In this document: in pieces, positions 11,340-23,290 of the stretch
Numbering within the stretch: the stretch's first letter is position 1
Layout of the letters: every line of letters starts with the position of its first letter
Assembly: GCF_905147365.1 (NCBI RefSeq)
Contig: NC_056417.1
Span: 8,144,501 to 8,208,500, forward strand
Origin: Aricia agestis
Taxonomy: Eukaryota; Arthropoda; Insecta; Lepidoptera; Lycaenidae
Direction: 5' to 3'
Length of the DNA stretch: 64,000 nucleotides
Notes under the pieces: model-generated
The model's database searches: none
Seen by the model: the letters and a program-made list of their open reading frames with translations, nothing else
What the model was told of the DNA's origin: nothing
Program-made: the position numbers and the translations under genes

Positions 11340-12147
11340 TTCAAAAACAAACGTATAATATCTTACTGTGAACCTTATTATTTATTTATTTATTATTTAT
11401 TATGTCTATAACCTAACCTAAACAGAATTTATTTTCTTTCCAATTTATAATTCACTAAACGCTAAACCCTTATTTACCGACTTTGATCAAACGGAGGGCA
11501 CATAAGCCCCTTTCGACTATTTCGTCACATATAAATGAGACTACATTTTTCCCCTCACGCGTGGTTAAACTCTCAAGGGAGTCGTACAAAATTCCCCGTG
11601 TGGTTAACTAATCTGCTATCAGCATATGATTATTCTAAAGAAAATATTGTCGTAAGTTTAGTCTTAAGACAATATTTTCTCGTCTTAAACTTAAGACAAT
11701 CCCTCTACGAAACCTTAGGTTTCGTTGTAATTTGACATGATTTAAAAAGACGCAAAGGTGGTTAAAATATAACATTTCATTGATTTTGGAAGTGTTTGAA
11801 ATTATTACTTATAGATACCAGCTATAGAATATAGATGTTGCTATAAGTTTTGGTCCTATAATGATTTAAAACCTAGATTGAAGCATGTTTCACATGGAAT
11901 TTGTGAGTAAAAGTCGTGTTTAAATGGTTTCATTCAACGAATGTTATACATAACTAATGTCGTGATGCGGTCGAAAAAGATCCACTTAGTTAAATATAAT
12001 TTGAAAGTTATGAAAATATGACTCATCTTATTTATAATACATTCTATTGTAAACACATGAGAAAATATCCTGCAAAAGATAACAAACAACAAGTCAACAC
12101 TTTTCCAAACTACCTTCCAAATCCATAAAACACAAAAGTTTACTCAC
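11340..12147. other. No gene recognised
   Basis: AT-rich. It contains a short inverted pair around AGAAAATATTGTC (11640-11690). Confidence 0.45.
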
Positions 12148-12330
12148 TTTTTTCAGTCATTCCAGGTATCAGACTCACATAATCCATCAACTTATTAACT
12201 GCGACACTAGGTTCATTGGCCTGGATACGTATTTTCCGGGATAACACGCGCGAAATTTTCCCGTAAACACGATGCGTGCGGTCGGGGCGACTCGCGAGGG
12301 TGTACTGAGGGTTTTTCAGCGGAACATGAT
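12148..12330 (-). other. Possible host exon with splice donor (weak)
   Basis: On the minus strand one frame is open for about 60 codons through a CpG-rich patch and ends at AAAAAAGTGAGT, a good match to a splice donor (intron would start at 12147). The frame ends LMDYVSLIPGMTEK. I do not recognise the sequence. An open frame of this length in GC-rich DNA can arise by chance, so this is only a candidate. Confidence 0.15.
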
Positions 12331-13107
12331 TCTAACCCTAAGTCGGTCGGTCATGCAAACCTTCACACAATGACACGGGCATTACGCGACCTTGCTGTAA
12401 CATTTCATTAAAGATTCGACGTTGCATTGTTGCTTTGTATTTTTCAACTTTTTTTTTCATTTGAAAGCTGCGATTTTACAGCTGATTAGTGAACTTCAGC
12501 AACAATATTTTTATAGCATTGCAATTACTAAATTACTTACTAAGTTTTTAAACATTAAAAAATACGAAAACTGTTACTTTCTCCGTTGAAATAGTCGCCC
12601 AATAACTGGTGAACCAATTCCGAACTCTCACGAACAAAACCCCCGTACCCGGATTTCCCAGTTTTTGACAAACTTTTCTATTCAGTAAAGTCCTAACACG
12701 ATCGAGGTATTAGTTGTCTATTCGTAGTTCTCGAATATGAATTGGTTTTCGTAGAATCGATATTTGATTGAGAAGTATTGTACGACGTATATTGTTGGCG
12801 CTTGACAGAAAATCATTGTGTTGGGAGTTGGGACACATTCATGAAATCACAATACTTATTTGATTTACATACATACCGATATAATAAACGTGAAAGTATG
12901 TTCATCTGTCTTTTAACTTATGTCAAATTTTATTTAACTCAATTCATCTGAAAACTGAATAATTGAGTTAAAATTAATTTGGCATAGTGATACTCATCAC
13001 TGTTGTCCGCAACTACGTCACGCTGAAATTTGTTCAGCAGTTTAACCTACGGATACACTTTCGAATTTTTAATTTTTGTACATTATTATATTCTTCTTAT
13101 AAAATTA
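12331..13107. other. No gene recognised
   Basis: Unassigned. An inverted pair around TTTAACTCAATTCATCTGAAA and AATTGAGTTAAAATT (about 12932-12975) may be a small foldback. Confidence 0.4.
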
Positions 13108-13395
13108 TTATAAAATTCTCCTGTCACAATATTAGGCCGCGTACTCCTCCGAAATGGCTTTACTGATTTTAACCAAATTTTAAATGCATATTCAGTAGGT
13201 CTGAGAATCGGCTACTGGTTAATTTGTATATTGATAAGTGCATTTATTGAATAAATAATAGTAAATTATTACAACTCGAGACTGACGGCGACCATTGTTT
13301 GTCCGACGGGATAGCGATTTACGTTGCCATGGTGCCATACTTATTAAGACACTCACAGGCAAAACAACGTTTACAGGGACAGCTAGTAATATATA
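13108..13395 (+). repeat. RTE-type interspersed repeat, copy B
   Basis: Second copy of the repeat at 8806, sharing GTACTCCTCCGAAATGGC, AATAAATAATAGTAAATTAT and CAACTCGAGACTGACGGC, with scattered substitutions. Confidence 0.75.
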
Positions 13396-14359
13396 CTCAT
13401 TTATTACCTGAGGCAAATAAATACACATAAATTAAGATTCACAGGCAAATTGAGCACAGCCTCATATAGGCGCTTACGTATTATATTTTCACAATTTTCC
13501 CGTCCCATTACAATATGAATTTTTTTTCTTCAATATGCCAACCACGATGGCATATTAAAGAAAAATCTGTATAAAATAAAGTGTATTTAAAAGTTGTGGT
13601 ATATTCGCGTCACGATCCGTAGGACCGCGGCTAAGTAAATTGTATACGTGCTTGGAGCCGTGCCGAATGGGTCGCGAGAGATGTATGCCGCCGTCAAACC
13701 CGGTAAAGATTTATAACTGAATATCAGAGCCATTTATTGTGTTTCTTTTAATTAAATACTCGTTGTGGGTAATACGATAACTTTTTGAAGGAGAAAACAC
13801 TATATAATTTTTATTGTGAGAACGGCACTACGGCACGGCATCGCCTTATAAAAAGGCTTTGTTCTACCGTTAAGTTGAAAAAAATGCGACCTCGCAAGAA
13901 ACATAACATAAACAGAAAAAAAATTTCTAATGAAATCTTACAGTTTTTTTTCTCTAGACATGTAATCCTGCAGGAAACCAGCAAATTATCTGATAGCCCA
14001 ACAGCAGCGGAGTCACACACGTAATATAATTAAAGAAATATTAATTCGAGTCCGTTATTTAATGCCACAGACAAAACTACTTATTATTTCGCACTTCAAT
14101 AAGTAGGTATCCAGCATTGATCCTCTACGAAATATTCAATTCGAAAATCCCTAAATGAAAATACATAATATGGCAGAACAATGCATGAAGCCAGTTGCAG
14201 TAGTGTGTACTGATAGCTAAAATAGGCTTATAAATGCACTTATAAGCCCGCGCTTATCTCCTCAATTGTATTTCTGTTTTATAGAGCTGTAATTTAAGTA
14301 CAAAACGTAATTTATGCTACTAACATACTTTATGACTTAGTTGTAAATGACCACTAAAG
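13396..14359. other. No gene recognised
   Basis: A short hairpin around AATATGCC...GGCATATT lies at about 13530-13560. The overlapping open frames at 13785-14024 on both strands are low-complexity and unsupported. Confidence 0.45.
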
Positions 14360-14677
14360 CAGGGGTTCCCAAACTGTGCGCCGCGGCGCCCTGGTGCGCC
14401 ATGGAAAGGCAAGAGGGGCGCCGTGAGTCATCCACCATCATTATCCGAAACCACAAATATTATAAAATTAAATTATAATATTAATTATGTAAAGCAGGTA
14501 GATGATTAAATATTTGTTTATTACTTACTATTTACCTGCTTAACCTAACTATAATCATTAAATATATAATTTATTTATGTATCTTTTTCTAATAGCTAGG
14601 TAGAGTAGGAAGCCGCGCCGTGACAAAATATTTTACGTGTAACTGCGCCGCAGGCTGAAAAAGATTGGGAACCCCGG
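14360..14677. mobile_element. hAT-type MITE with 8-bp target duplication
   Basis: The ends are CAGGGGTTCCCAA and TTGGGAACCCCGG. Inner arms carry GCGCCGCGGCGCC-like and GCGCCGCAGG sequences. The flanks CACTAAAG (14352-14359) and CTCTAAAG (14678-14685) match at 7 of 8 bases, the expected hAT duplication size. No transposase is present. Confidence 0.8.
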
Positions 14678-15613
14678 CTCTAAAGGATTATAAAGTACTA
14701 ATTATTGTGTCAAAAATTTCAGATAATTCTCTCTTACAAATATAACAATCATTGTCAGTATGTGGGGCTCCCTAGGCGCGGGGTACTACTTATGCCCACT
14801 AAAAGTCTATGGTCTTCAAAACTCAAGTCACGAAAAAGATGAATCTCATTACCAATCCTTGGTAAATTCTAGGACCTAGAGCGCGCAAAACATAGCACAG
14901 TGAAGTGAAAATATTGTTTTACTTTTACAACTTATGTCAAAGAAATACAAAAACTTCTAAATCATAATATTTCCGAAGATATATCCTGTATGTATGTATT
15001 ATAATATGCAGGTCACTGGTACACAATATGTAAGTTACGGACTGACAGTGACAAATGTAACCAGTAATAAGATCCGGGGAGACAAGAAATCACTACTCTG
15101 CTCCTACCAGGAAAATGAAAATTATGGTATGGCGAATTTCCAACTATCCATTTTGTAGGCAGTTGACTATTTAAAAGAAAGAAGCGTATCATTTAAAAGG
15201 CTGATGGTTTTATTTTATAAGTGAAACTTTAGACCTCTTTTGACGAAAAATGCTGAAATTAGGTGCATGAAATTTCGCACAGTTATAGTTTATATGGAGA
15301 AGGCGTGCATCGAGCCAATATTGTTTTAAAATTATGCTTTTATCATTTTAATAAATAAAACATTACACACACTACAATGTGCACACTACGATCGACCGAT
15401 CGATCGATCTTGCTACACACACCCTAACTAATAAAATTGTTACACAATAGATAAGCTATACATTTTTTTATTATTTTTACATGTACTATTTTTATTTTAT
15501 TCATTTACTGTTTAAGCTACGTCCTATGCACTGCCTCAATGTTTTAATTTTTTATTAGAAAGAGGATACATACATTGTACACACCGTACCCCGTTTATCA
15601 CATAAAGTTAATA
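14678..15613. other. No gene recognised
   Basis: AT-rich. It contains a GATCGACCGATCGATCGATC run near 15390. Confidence 0.5.
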
Positions 15614-15891
15614 TACCTAGCGGATAGAGCAACAATCTCGAGCTGTCAAACGAAACCGAAATTGGTTTGATCTGTGTGTAAAAATATGTGTACGTATACA
15701 CTTACACAAGCATGATTAAACATGATTTCTATGAGATCAAATTATCAAGTTGCGGCACGTGCCGACTGGACGTCAAAAAAAGAGTGCTGCTGTCATGTAT
15801 CACACGTCTCTTTTTACACGCAGTGTTACTGATAGTGACATCTTTCTTGCTCAGGCCTTTGTTTCTCTATTCCGCTAGGTATATTTACTTT
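15614..15891. mobile_element. Tc1/mariner-like MITE, copy A
   Basis: The element is 278 bp. Termini TACCTAGCGGATAGAG and CTCTATTCCGCTAGGTA are inverted repeats, flanked on both sides by TA (15612-15613 and 15892-15893). It shares its whole length with 24355-24624. Short frames inside it are not genes. Confidence 0.8.
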
Positions 15892-18092
15892 ATGGTTTAT
15901 CATTCATTGCGTTATAATCTTCTTCGTTTTACAAGTTTTGCTCAAAGTTTAGGCTCGTTTCAGTGCTCAGCGCTCCACACGATACTCTCGAGAGGACCGT
16001 ATGTATGATTTGTTGTCATAACTTTATCTTAACGACCCAGACTTGGTTCAAGAAAATTGTTTCATTTAGCTTAGCGGCTTACTTTAAAAATTTTATGACT
16101 AGATCCTTGAAAATTGTGGCATAAAAATGTCTGAAATGTCCTTTCATTTATTCCTACAGAAGGCTGTATAACTCCTGCAAACATGAAAAATAAATAAGAA
16201 AAATTCCATTATAGCACCCCATGCCTACAGATGGCTCAATAATATTTGAACCCGAATTTTAAATGAATTAGCGAACAATCCACATTCTAATTGCTTCACA
16301 AACACTCTGCCGTTTATTTTATTCATGAATTCATATTTTTTTATGTTAACCCCCAACAGTAATGAAAAGGCCAAAATTGTGTATAGCACGGAATTTACCA
16401 TCGTCAAATTTGAAATACCATAGATATCTAAGCAATCGATCGTAAACAGTACTTATTATACATAGTTTCAAATACAATGATCAGTTTTATACTAAGATAA
16501 GATGCATAAAATTAACGTATATTATGACTTTTAGTCATAGATTAAATTAATCTGTGTTAAGTTTTGTTTAATGAATAAACGATAAATTGGTTGTAGTTTT
16601 TTCACATCCACCGAAATTTCAAATGATTTAAATAAGTCTTATAAGCACTTATAAGGTTTTTCGTACTGTTTTTACCCGGCTGCACGAAAAGAAAACTTGT
16701 TTACTGTTGACTTTTTAAAATTTAATTTTAAAACTTTGCAATATTCTACATGCGTTATCTTAATATTCTATGAGCAAACACAACTTTAAATAACTTTATG
16801 AATAAAGCGTTCCCTGTATTACTTTTAAAGGACTGTAACCTTCTTTACGTTAGCTACTTTAGATCTAGATAATTTTCTTTCACGTCATGCTTCTTTGTCT
16901 TAATAGCCACGGCTTGAGAGCTTGGCACTTAAAATGTTTGAAGGATACTTAAATAAATAAAAATTGCACTCTTTGTAAATGATTTAAATAGTATTCACAG
17001 TGCGGTAAGGTATTGATTATTCAATTCAATTCATTTATTTCAGATTTTCATCCACAGTGTTAGTTTCAATTATTGCCTATGTCCTTTCACGTAGTCTTCT
17101 TGCTTCATCTATGCACTATCGAATAGGGATTTGACAGAAGCTTTGTCAAACGTCACTGTCTATGCTGGTGCTGCCGTCTAGTGTGAAAGTTGAAAATAAA
17201 TCCTTTTGTAAAATACAAGTTGTGTAGGTATATTTGGTTTTCCAATTCCCGGCCAAGTTTTTATTTAAATCTCATGAATCATGATGGATCATGTAATTTT
17301 TAAGTCAAACTTCAACTTCTCAGATTTAAAGTCTACGTTTACATTACTTAAATATTTCGTAACATGAATTCATAAACGAAGACAAACCCTTTTACTACAA
17401 GTACATTAGAAGCGAAACACTGCCGTGCAATCTTGTTACTCAGTTACGTTTTGCAAATTTGTTACCCGGGTTTTGTCAACAGGAAAATGGTGGCCGATGT
17501 CGTCCTATATTTATGACCACTACTCGACAAATTCTCAGCTTCTTTTATTTCGCACACTGAACGTAAAGGTACATAAATTTTAGGTGTAAACAAACGCGCG
17601 GGTTTTATTCGAAATTTAAAACGATAAAGCAGTGGTGATTTTGGGAATTTTGCAAATATTTTTATCAAACTCTTAATTTAACATTGTTTATATTTTTTAT
17701 TAAATTAAAGTTAAGTAATAAATGTTTCTGAGTGTATCGGTTACACAATTTTTACAAGAATGAAACTTTTTCGATAAACACATATTTTATTCAAGTAAAC
17801 AGAAGACTCCAAAATGTTTACCTCTTTCCCGTGGGACGTCCTAAATTCCTCAAAACAAACATAACTTCCAATAGCTCACTCTTAAGGGAGTTCCAATTCC
17901 AATTCCTTTATAGAACAATATAATGAAGGAAGTTACAAATTTTAACAAGATATGGCAGAATCAGAAAATGGTCAATCGGAATTTTGAAATTTATTACAAT
18001 TTTTTAGAAACATTTTTTGTGAAACATACTTCAAAGATCTTAGAAGATTACATTATAATATTTTGTCTATATTCTAGAAAGACACATATTTA
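15892..18092. other. Unassigned, no gene recognised
   Basis: About 2.2 kb of AT-rich sequence. A phrase TGCTGGTGCTGCCGTCTAGTG (about 17164) resembles TGCTGGTGCTGCCTTTAGCG at 36521, hinting at old repeat remnants. Confidence 0.45.
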
Positions 18093-18236
18093 GGGCCTGT
18101 TTCACCACATCCTGATTCCTGATAAGTGGCGGATAGACTAACCATAACTTATCTGACAAATACACCTCCATACTTCATCCGTCAGATATGTTGTGGATAG
18201 CCTATCCGGAACTTATCAGTAAGATGAACCAGGCCC
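18093..18236. mobile_element. MITE, GGGCCTGTTTCACCAC family, TTA duplication
   Basis: The element is 144 bp. Ends GGGCCTGTTTCACCAC and GATGAACCAGGCCC are inverted repeats, flanked by TTA on both sides (18090-18092 and 18237-18239). Internal arms share GGATAGNCTA and CTTATCNG motifs with the copy at 20888. Confidence 0.8.
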
Positions 18237-19751
18237 TTAGTGTTGCATGAGTAACTCGCTCCTACAAGTAAAACCAATAATCCATGTACTTAAATATTGC
18301 TAACGCATATATTGCAAATTAAGAAGAGTAGGTAGAGTCCACATGATATCGGGATTGAACAAAAGCTGAAATTCGTTTACAATTCCAACAGTATAAAGGC
18401 TTGAATGTAAATACGAGCTCTCGCAGACCGTAACAGTAATAAAACATCGGGACTTTTGCCAAAAAAATCCTAGACGCAGCCTTTGTCATGCCATAACACA
18501 AATAGCAAAGTTTACGCTACAGCGAATATGGTAAATATTTATTGGTTACTAATACCGACAGCTTTCCGTAAAGTGTTGTGAAAGTACTTTTATCTGTGTG
18601 TCGATTTATGGGATTGCTAACATGGGGTGGCGAAAATAAATAAGTATTTTTTTGTATATTTTTGTGTATGCTTTTATTATTAAGACTTAGTTCATAAAAG
18701 CTTCCTAGGACCAAATATTATGATCAGGAACTGTCATTATGTGGGTTGGTTCTATTTTGCATATCCATGTCAATTATTAATAATAGTATAAGAGCCCCCG
18801 CAGACTGCAGACTTTCTATCGGCTCATAGTTAAATGGTCGGGCTGTTAGCGCGCACACTACGCCAACTAAACAGTGGTTAGTGCGCACACTAGACAACTG
18901 TCGGCCGATTGTTCTCGCACGATTTCATTCATAGCGATAGATTTTTGAATGGGAAATTTTACACGATTCGAATTTCTGCCGAGGCCCGAGTCGGCCGAGC
19001 AAACAATCGGTATCGTGTGCACGCGTGGAACAACGGCATCGGCCGACAGTTTGCCGAGTTTGAAGGCAATCGTACCTATAGCTTATCAAACTTTATTATC
19101 GGCCGATACCAAAATGTTGTAGTATGCGGACTTGCATACATCTTCATTCCTCATATGTGTTTGGTTTAAGTAACTTAACGCATGCAACCATAACGTAAAT
19201 ACGTGGCTAGATAAATTAAGACTGCAGTCGTTGCGTTCAGTAGGGTCTTTTCAAGGCCACCTAGTGCAAGGGTTGCTCGAAAAATTCCATCAGGAACTTC
19301 GTCAATATTGCATCAATATTGTGTCAAATTACACATAGAAAATACTTATAGTATTTTGGTCTACCAAGGCATCATTACAGCTTTTCCTTTTTCTGATTGT
19401 CCAAGAAAAAGATCGAGTGTAATAAAAGTGCTGAATCTGAGTTCCGTCCCCCGGGGTTTGTACAAGACGCGTTTTAGCTTAAATAACGAATTACGAAACA
19501 CTAAGACGGCGAAATTACAACTGCCCCAGACAATTTCGTTCCGATGCAGTAAAAAAGTAATTACGTTAGAAGCTGGAATGACTTAGAATTTAAGTTTTAT
19601 TCTTTAAAAATAAAAGAAATATTCAATGAATATTGTCCATGTTTTTGGGATTTTTAACTAGTAGGTTAGTTTAATCACAAAAACAAACATAGAATATCTA
19701 CTAAGGATTTAAAACTGCATGAGAAAAATTAATAACATGGAAAAATAACTG
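18237..19751. other. No gene; foldback at 18896-19051
   Basis: A perfect 14-bp inverted pair (AACTGTCGGCCGAT at 18896 and its complement at 19038-19051), with further TCGGCCGA copies between and beyond, indicates a degraded foldback element. The open frames at 18909-19169 and 19308-19586 show no family motif. Confidence 0.45.
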
Positions 19752-20320
19752 ATGCCTGTTTTCACCAACTAACTCTTAACGCTAAGGCATCCAATACACG
19801 GTAGGTTTTACTGTCAGTTTTACCACAGTCATGGCTGTAACTGATGGATAACCTACCGTGTAAGAGCGTGAGTGACGTGACAGGCGGTTGCATGAAGTTG
19901 ATTAACGAAAATCTGGATATTTTGATTTTTGTTTCATGCAACCATCAGTCACGAATTTTGAGTGAGTGTTGTCACATCTGACAAAATAGGAAAAAAAAAA
20001 TAGAAACGTATACCTTTGAAAATTTTGACTTTGACTGACATAAAACTGAAGAGAATTGAGTGACCGTCTAATACCATTCGTCAGTCCATCAGTCACGATC
20101 AGTCAAACATAATTCATGATTGACGGAATTGACTGTCGCTTGCATGAGCGTGTAATGGACTGAAATAAACACGTTTTTTTAAAAACTTATGTTTTACAAA
20201 AGTTCTTACGCCCTAAGGACGTCATGTGTTAGCCAAAAATTAGTGAAATCTTGAAAGATGCACCCTTAATGGCCGCTAGGGATCACCAAGCGATAGAAGC
20301 GGGTTGGTGAAAACAGGCAT
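19752..20320. mobile_element. MITE with internal nested foldback
   Basis: The outer termini ATGCCTGTTTTCACCAAC and GTTGGTGAAAACAGGCAT are perfect 18-bp inverted repeats 569 bp apart. Inside, CACGGTAGGTTTTACTGTC pairs with the inverted GATAACCTACCGTG, and GCATGAGCGTGTAATGGACT relates to the same inner unit, so a second element seems nested. No clear target duplication was identified. Confidence 0.7.
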
Positions 20321-20736
20321 TAGTCAAGTAATGGTTTTATTCCTCGCTACTTTTCGTTAATTAACAAACTCGAGTCGGTCATATAATTTTCCCCCTTTTT
20401 TTTTGTTTATCACAATGACTTACTCATTAACTCTATTTCAATGATTACGAGGTATGTTTTTGAGTGTATAATATGTACTATGTATGCATATTTTTTGGCA
20501 CCCGAACGCTATAAAACTCTTACAGCTTGTTGTATTTTTCCAGCAATTTGGGTAGCGGGCCGCGCCGGAAAGATTAGCATTGGTCGGCCAAGCGTGCTAT
20601 TAGTCCTTGTGATAGGCAGATTGCTTTTTCCAATCTACAGAGTCCCTAGTCAAAATGCATTCGCGACTTTCGATAGCGAACTTAGGTGTCAAAATGTATG
20701 AAATTTGACGGATCGCATCGCAAGCGCCGCGACATG

Positions 20737-20892
20737 GGCCTGTAGGCCTACTACGAAACCGTTTTGAGACTCAAACAATCGGACGAGAATGCCGCGTCCT
20801 GCTCTAACAACGTCATTTCACGTTTGTTAGAGAAGGACACAACATTCTCGTACGATTGCTTGAGTCCCAAAACCATTTCGTGGTACAGGCCC
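20737..20892. mobile_element. MITE, GGGCCTGTA...GTTTTGAGACTC family
   Basis: Inverted arms of about 55 bp run from GGGCCTGTAGGCCTACTACG inward to GACGAGAATG, with the complement from CATTCTCGTACGATTGC to GTACAGGCCC. A partial copy lies at about 39083-39170. Its right end is fused to the next MITE, sharing GGCCC. Confidence 0.75.
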
Positions 20893-21010
20893 TGTTTCAC
20901 CCAAAGTGCTGGATACCACAACTTTTTTGACAGATTCTCCATACTCTATCTGTCAAGTTAAGTGGTGGATAGCCTATCCAGCGCTTATCAGAAAGTGGTG
21001 AAACAGGTCC
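20888..21010. mobile_element. MITE, GGGCCTGTTTCACCAC family, copy 3
   Basis: Ends GGCCCTGTTTCACCC and GTGGTGAAACAGGTCC are inverted repeats. The interior GGTGGATAGCCTATCCAGCG matches copy 2. TTA follows the right end. Confidence 0.75.
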
Positions 21011-21064
21011 TTAGCGATGAGTTATATTATGTCAAATCAATTTGATAAGCATACCTACTTCTAG

Positions 21065-21695
21065 GGAAAAAATTATAAAGATGTCGCCCTTTGGTGGAAC
21101 AGTCCCATCGCGTCTGCCATTCGGAGATTAGGCTTTGCAAAGAGTTTTCTAAAGGTTCAAACAATCTTGCTATTTTAATTTTATCCCGAGCGCTTAAAAA
21201 AAACGGGTTGTCAATGTTTTTATTATGATAGTACATTGTCGCACGACGCTGAATCTCAAGGTCAACGGGTAAAACTCCGGCTAGCACGGGCAAGGCTTCG
21301 GTGCTTGTGGTTCTGTAAGCTTTGCACAAGAATATAAGAGCAAGACGTTGGCTTTGTAGCAACTTGCGACGAGCCGCGCCGATAGTTGCTCTGTCGGCCC
21401 ACACGGGGGCCCCGTAGCAAATGCTGCCAAGGTAAGTAGCAGTGTAAATTAATTTTAAGGTTTTGAATGAGAGGCCCCATGTCGACGTAGATATTTTGGT
21501 AAAGGAGTAAAAGTTGCGTTTCGCTTTCTCACCGGATTGAATTATATGTTCTAAAAATGTAAATTTATTTTCTAAGTAAAAACCAAGATAACAGAGTGAC
21601 TGTTTGCGTTTAACGTTAATATTGTCAAGTTTGATGCTAGGGGAAGATATAAGGGATCCTTTTAAAAGAATTTGGTAAGTTTTTTGCGCGGCGAA
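21065..21695 (-). pseudogene. LINE reverse transcriptase fragment, inverted half
   Basis: About 210 codons. It starts FAAQKTYQILLKG, near the end of the RT palm, and continues through CYLGFYL, ending WDCSTKGRHLYNFFP. WGLSFKTLKLIY and GAPVWADR resemble the thumb region of R1/Jockey-group non-LTR retrotransposons. It has no polymerase motif, so it is non-functional alone. The remaining residues of the frame, beyond HLYNFFP, come from target DNA rather than from the element. Confidence 0.8.
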
Positions 21696-22061
21696 CATCT
21701 TTATAATTTTTTCCCTAATATTCGTGAACGGCTATCCAAACATTGGATGGATATTGATCACTGCGTTTCTCAATTCCTGACCGGTCATGGAAATTTTAAG
21801 GCCAAACTCTACGGATTTAATCTAGTAGCATCACCCATGTGCGAGTGCTCGACCGAAGGCAACATGTTTGAACAAACAGCTCATCATGTTCTCTGGGAGT
21901 GCAGTCTCTGGCAGGACGAAAGAACTACAATGCTAAACAACCTACTCTGTACATCTGGTGTCGCATACTACGGTGATCTCGTGGACAGCGCTAGGAACTT
22001 CCGTGCCTTCAAGCGTTTTTGTCACAATTACTACTGGCAACAGTCTAACACAATAAATTAA
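21696..22061 (+). pseudogene. LINE C-terminal fragment, direct half
   Basis: It resumes at HLYNFFPNIRERLSKHW, overlapping the inverted block by seven residues, and continues to the stop at 22059-22061. It contains CECSTEG...AHHVLWEC, a CCHC-type zinc motif typical of the C-terminus of R1-clade ORF2 proteins. About 310 bp of 3' UTR follow before the A-tail. Confidence 0.8.
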
Positions 22062-22395
22062 TTTAGCTCTAGCGTAGTAGTCACTATTATTATTAACGTT
22101 TATTCCCGTGGTGCTTCCCCCTTCCAGTTCTTTGACTTTCGGTCACTGCAACCTTGTGCTGTCTCCCGCTTTATATGGGGAGGGAATCTGGAATTCTTCC
22201 TACTCCTCCTATTTTCTTCTGATTAATTTCGTTGCGGGTCCCAAGACAGCTTTAGCATGTCCCTCGGGCTCCCTGAGATCATATCAAAGGGTTTTCGTGG
22301 TTGGATACCGCTGTCAATCCTGGCGACACAGGAGATACAGTGGTGGGAATGTGTGGTGGGCCAAAGCCCGTATAAAAAAAAATACCTACTTCTAG

Positions 22396-23004
22396 AAGCT
22401 TTAGTAGTAAAAAGTTATATCTGTGTAAAAATATTGTGTTTTTTTTTTATAATCTAATACTTATAGGTACCGGTACACAAAACTATAACAGTAAAGCGTG
22501 TAAACGTATTGTTAAGTTTATTTAAGGGCAAGGAACTAGGAATTGGCAATTACAGTTTATTTGTAGAGTGGAACGTGCTTGAAGTCAGATTTACTCCGCC
22601 TTCGACTGTAATCGCAGATCTCACTATTACTCCAATACTGTTACTGTAACAACCTGCCAGTGTAAAGCTTACAAATGTATTATAGCTTAAATCTGCGTCC
22701 AACGATTTGGCGTTTGTGCCTTAACAAAAAGTTTAATTTATTAACTTGACAATTTGGATACCTGTAGGTAAAATTCAGAATCCTATATTCAGAAACCTAG
22801 ACCGGAATTCTAAATTCCGGATCCTAAATTCAGTATTCGAATTTAAGTATTTTTGGTTGAACAATTTGGACGATTTCATTTAGATTCCTGAATTTAGGCA
22901 TTTAAATAACTTCAAACAGAACCTGCTTTCAAATATTTGGGAAATAATAGCTGTATTTTAAAAAGATAAAACCGCCTTCAAAATTGTACGTTAGAGAATT
23001 AATA
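22396..23004. other. No gene recognised
   Basis: AT-rich unassigned sequence to the right of the LINE duplication. GAATTCTAAATTCCGG-like palindromic words occur near 22806. Confidence 0.5.
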
Positions 23005-23290
23005 CTCCCTATCTCCAAAACTACTGAACCAATTTTGATGAAACTTATACTATAAGTTGAACAATACCTAGTAGGTACAACAAAAAAAGAATTACTGAAA
23101 TTGGTACAGTAATTCCAGAGATATGCGAATACAAACATAAAAACATATACACACATACATACATACATACATATACTTTTGAAATTTGGCACATTTGTTC
23201 AGTTATACGAAAATTGGGCAGTTCTGGAAATATTACATATACATACGCGTCGAATTGATAACCTCCTTTTTTTGAAGTCGGTTAAAAACC
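23005..23290. repeat. Lepidopteran interspersed repeat with CATA microsatellite
   Basis: ACTACTGAACCAATTTTGAT, a (CATA)n tract near 23155-23172 and the end GAAGTCGGTTAAAAA are landmarks of a repeat I associate with lepidopteran non-LTR tails. Only one copy lies in the window. Confidence 0.5.

Larger units (their letters stand above)
21065..22381 (+). mobile_element. 5'-truncated R1-like LINE with internal inversion
   Basis: A perfect 14-bp target duplication (ATACCTACTTCTAG) flanks the insertion at 21051-21064 and 22382-22395, and a short A-tail lies immediately before the right copy. The left half (21065-21695) encodes reverse-transcriptase C-terminal sequence on the minus strand. The right half (21696-22381) carries the following coding sequence and 3' UTR on the plus strand. 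The 19 bp CATCTTTATAATTTTTTCC are present at the start of both blocks in opposite orientation. This is the structure expected from twin priming. Confidence 0.85.

Noticed and set aside
15688..16008. 106-codon open frame with a hydrophobic stretch
   Set aside because: Most of it is inside the TA-flanked MITE, and the equivalent frame in copy B is different.
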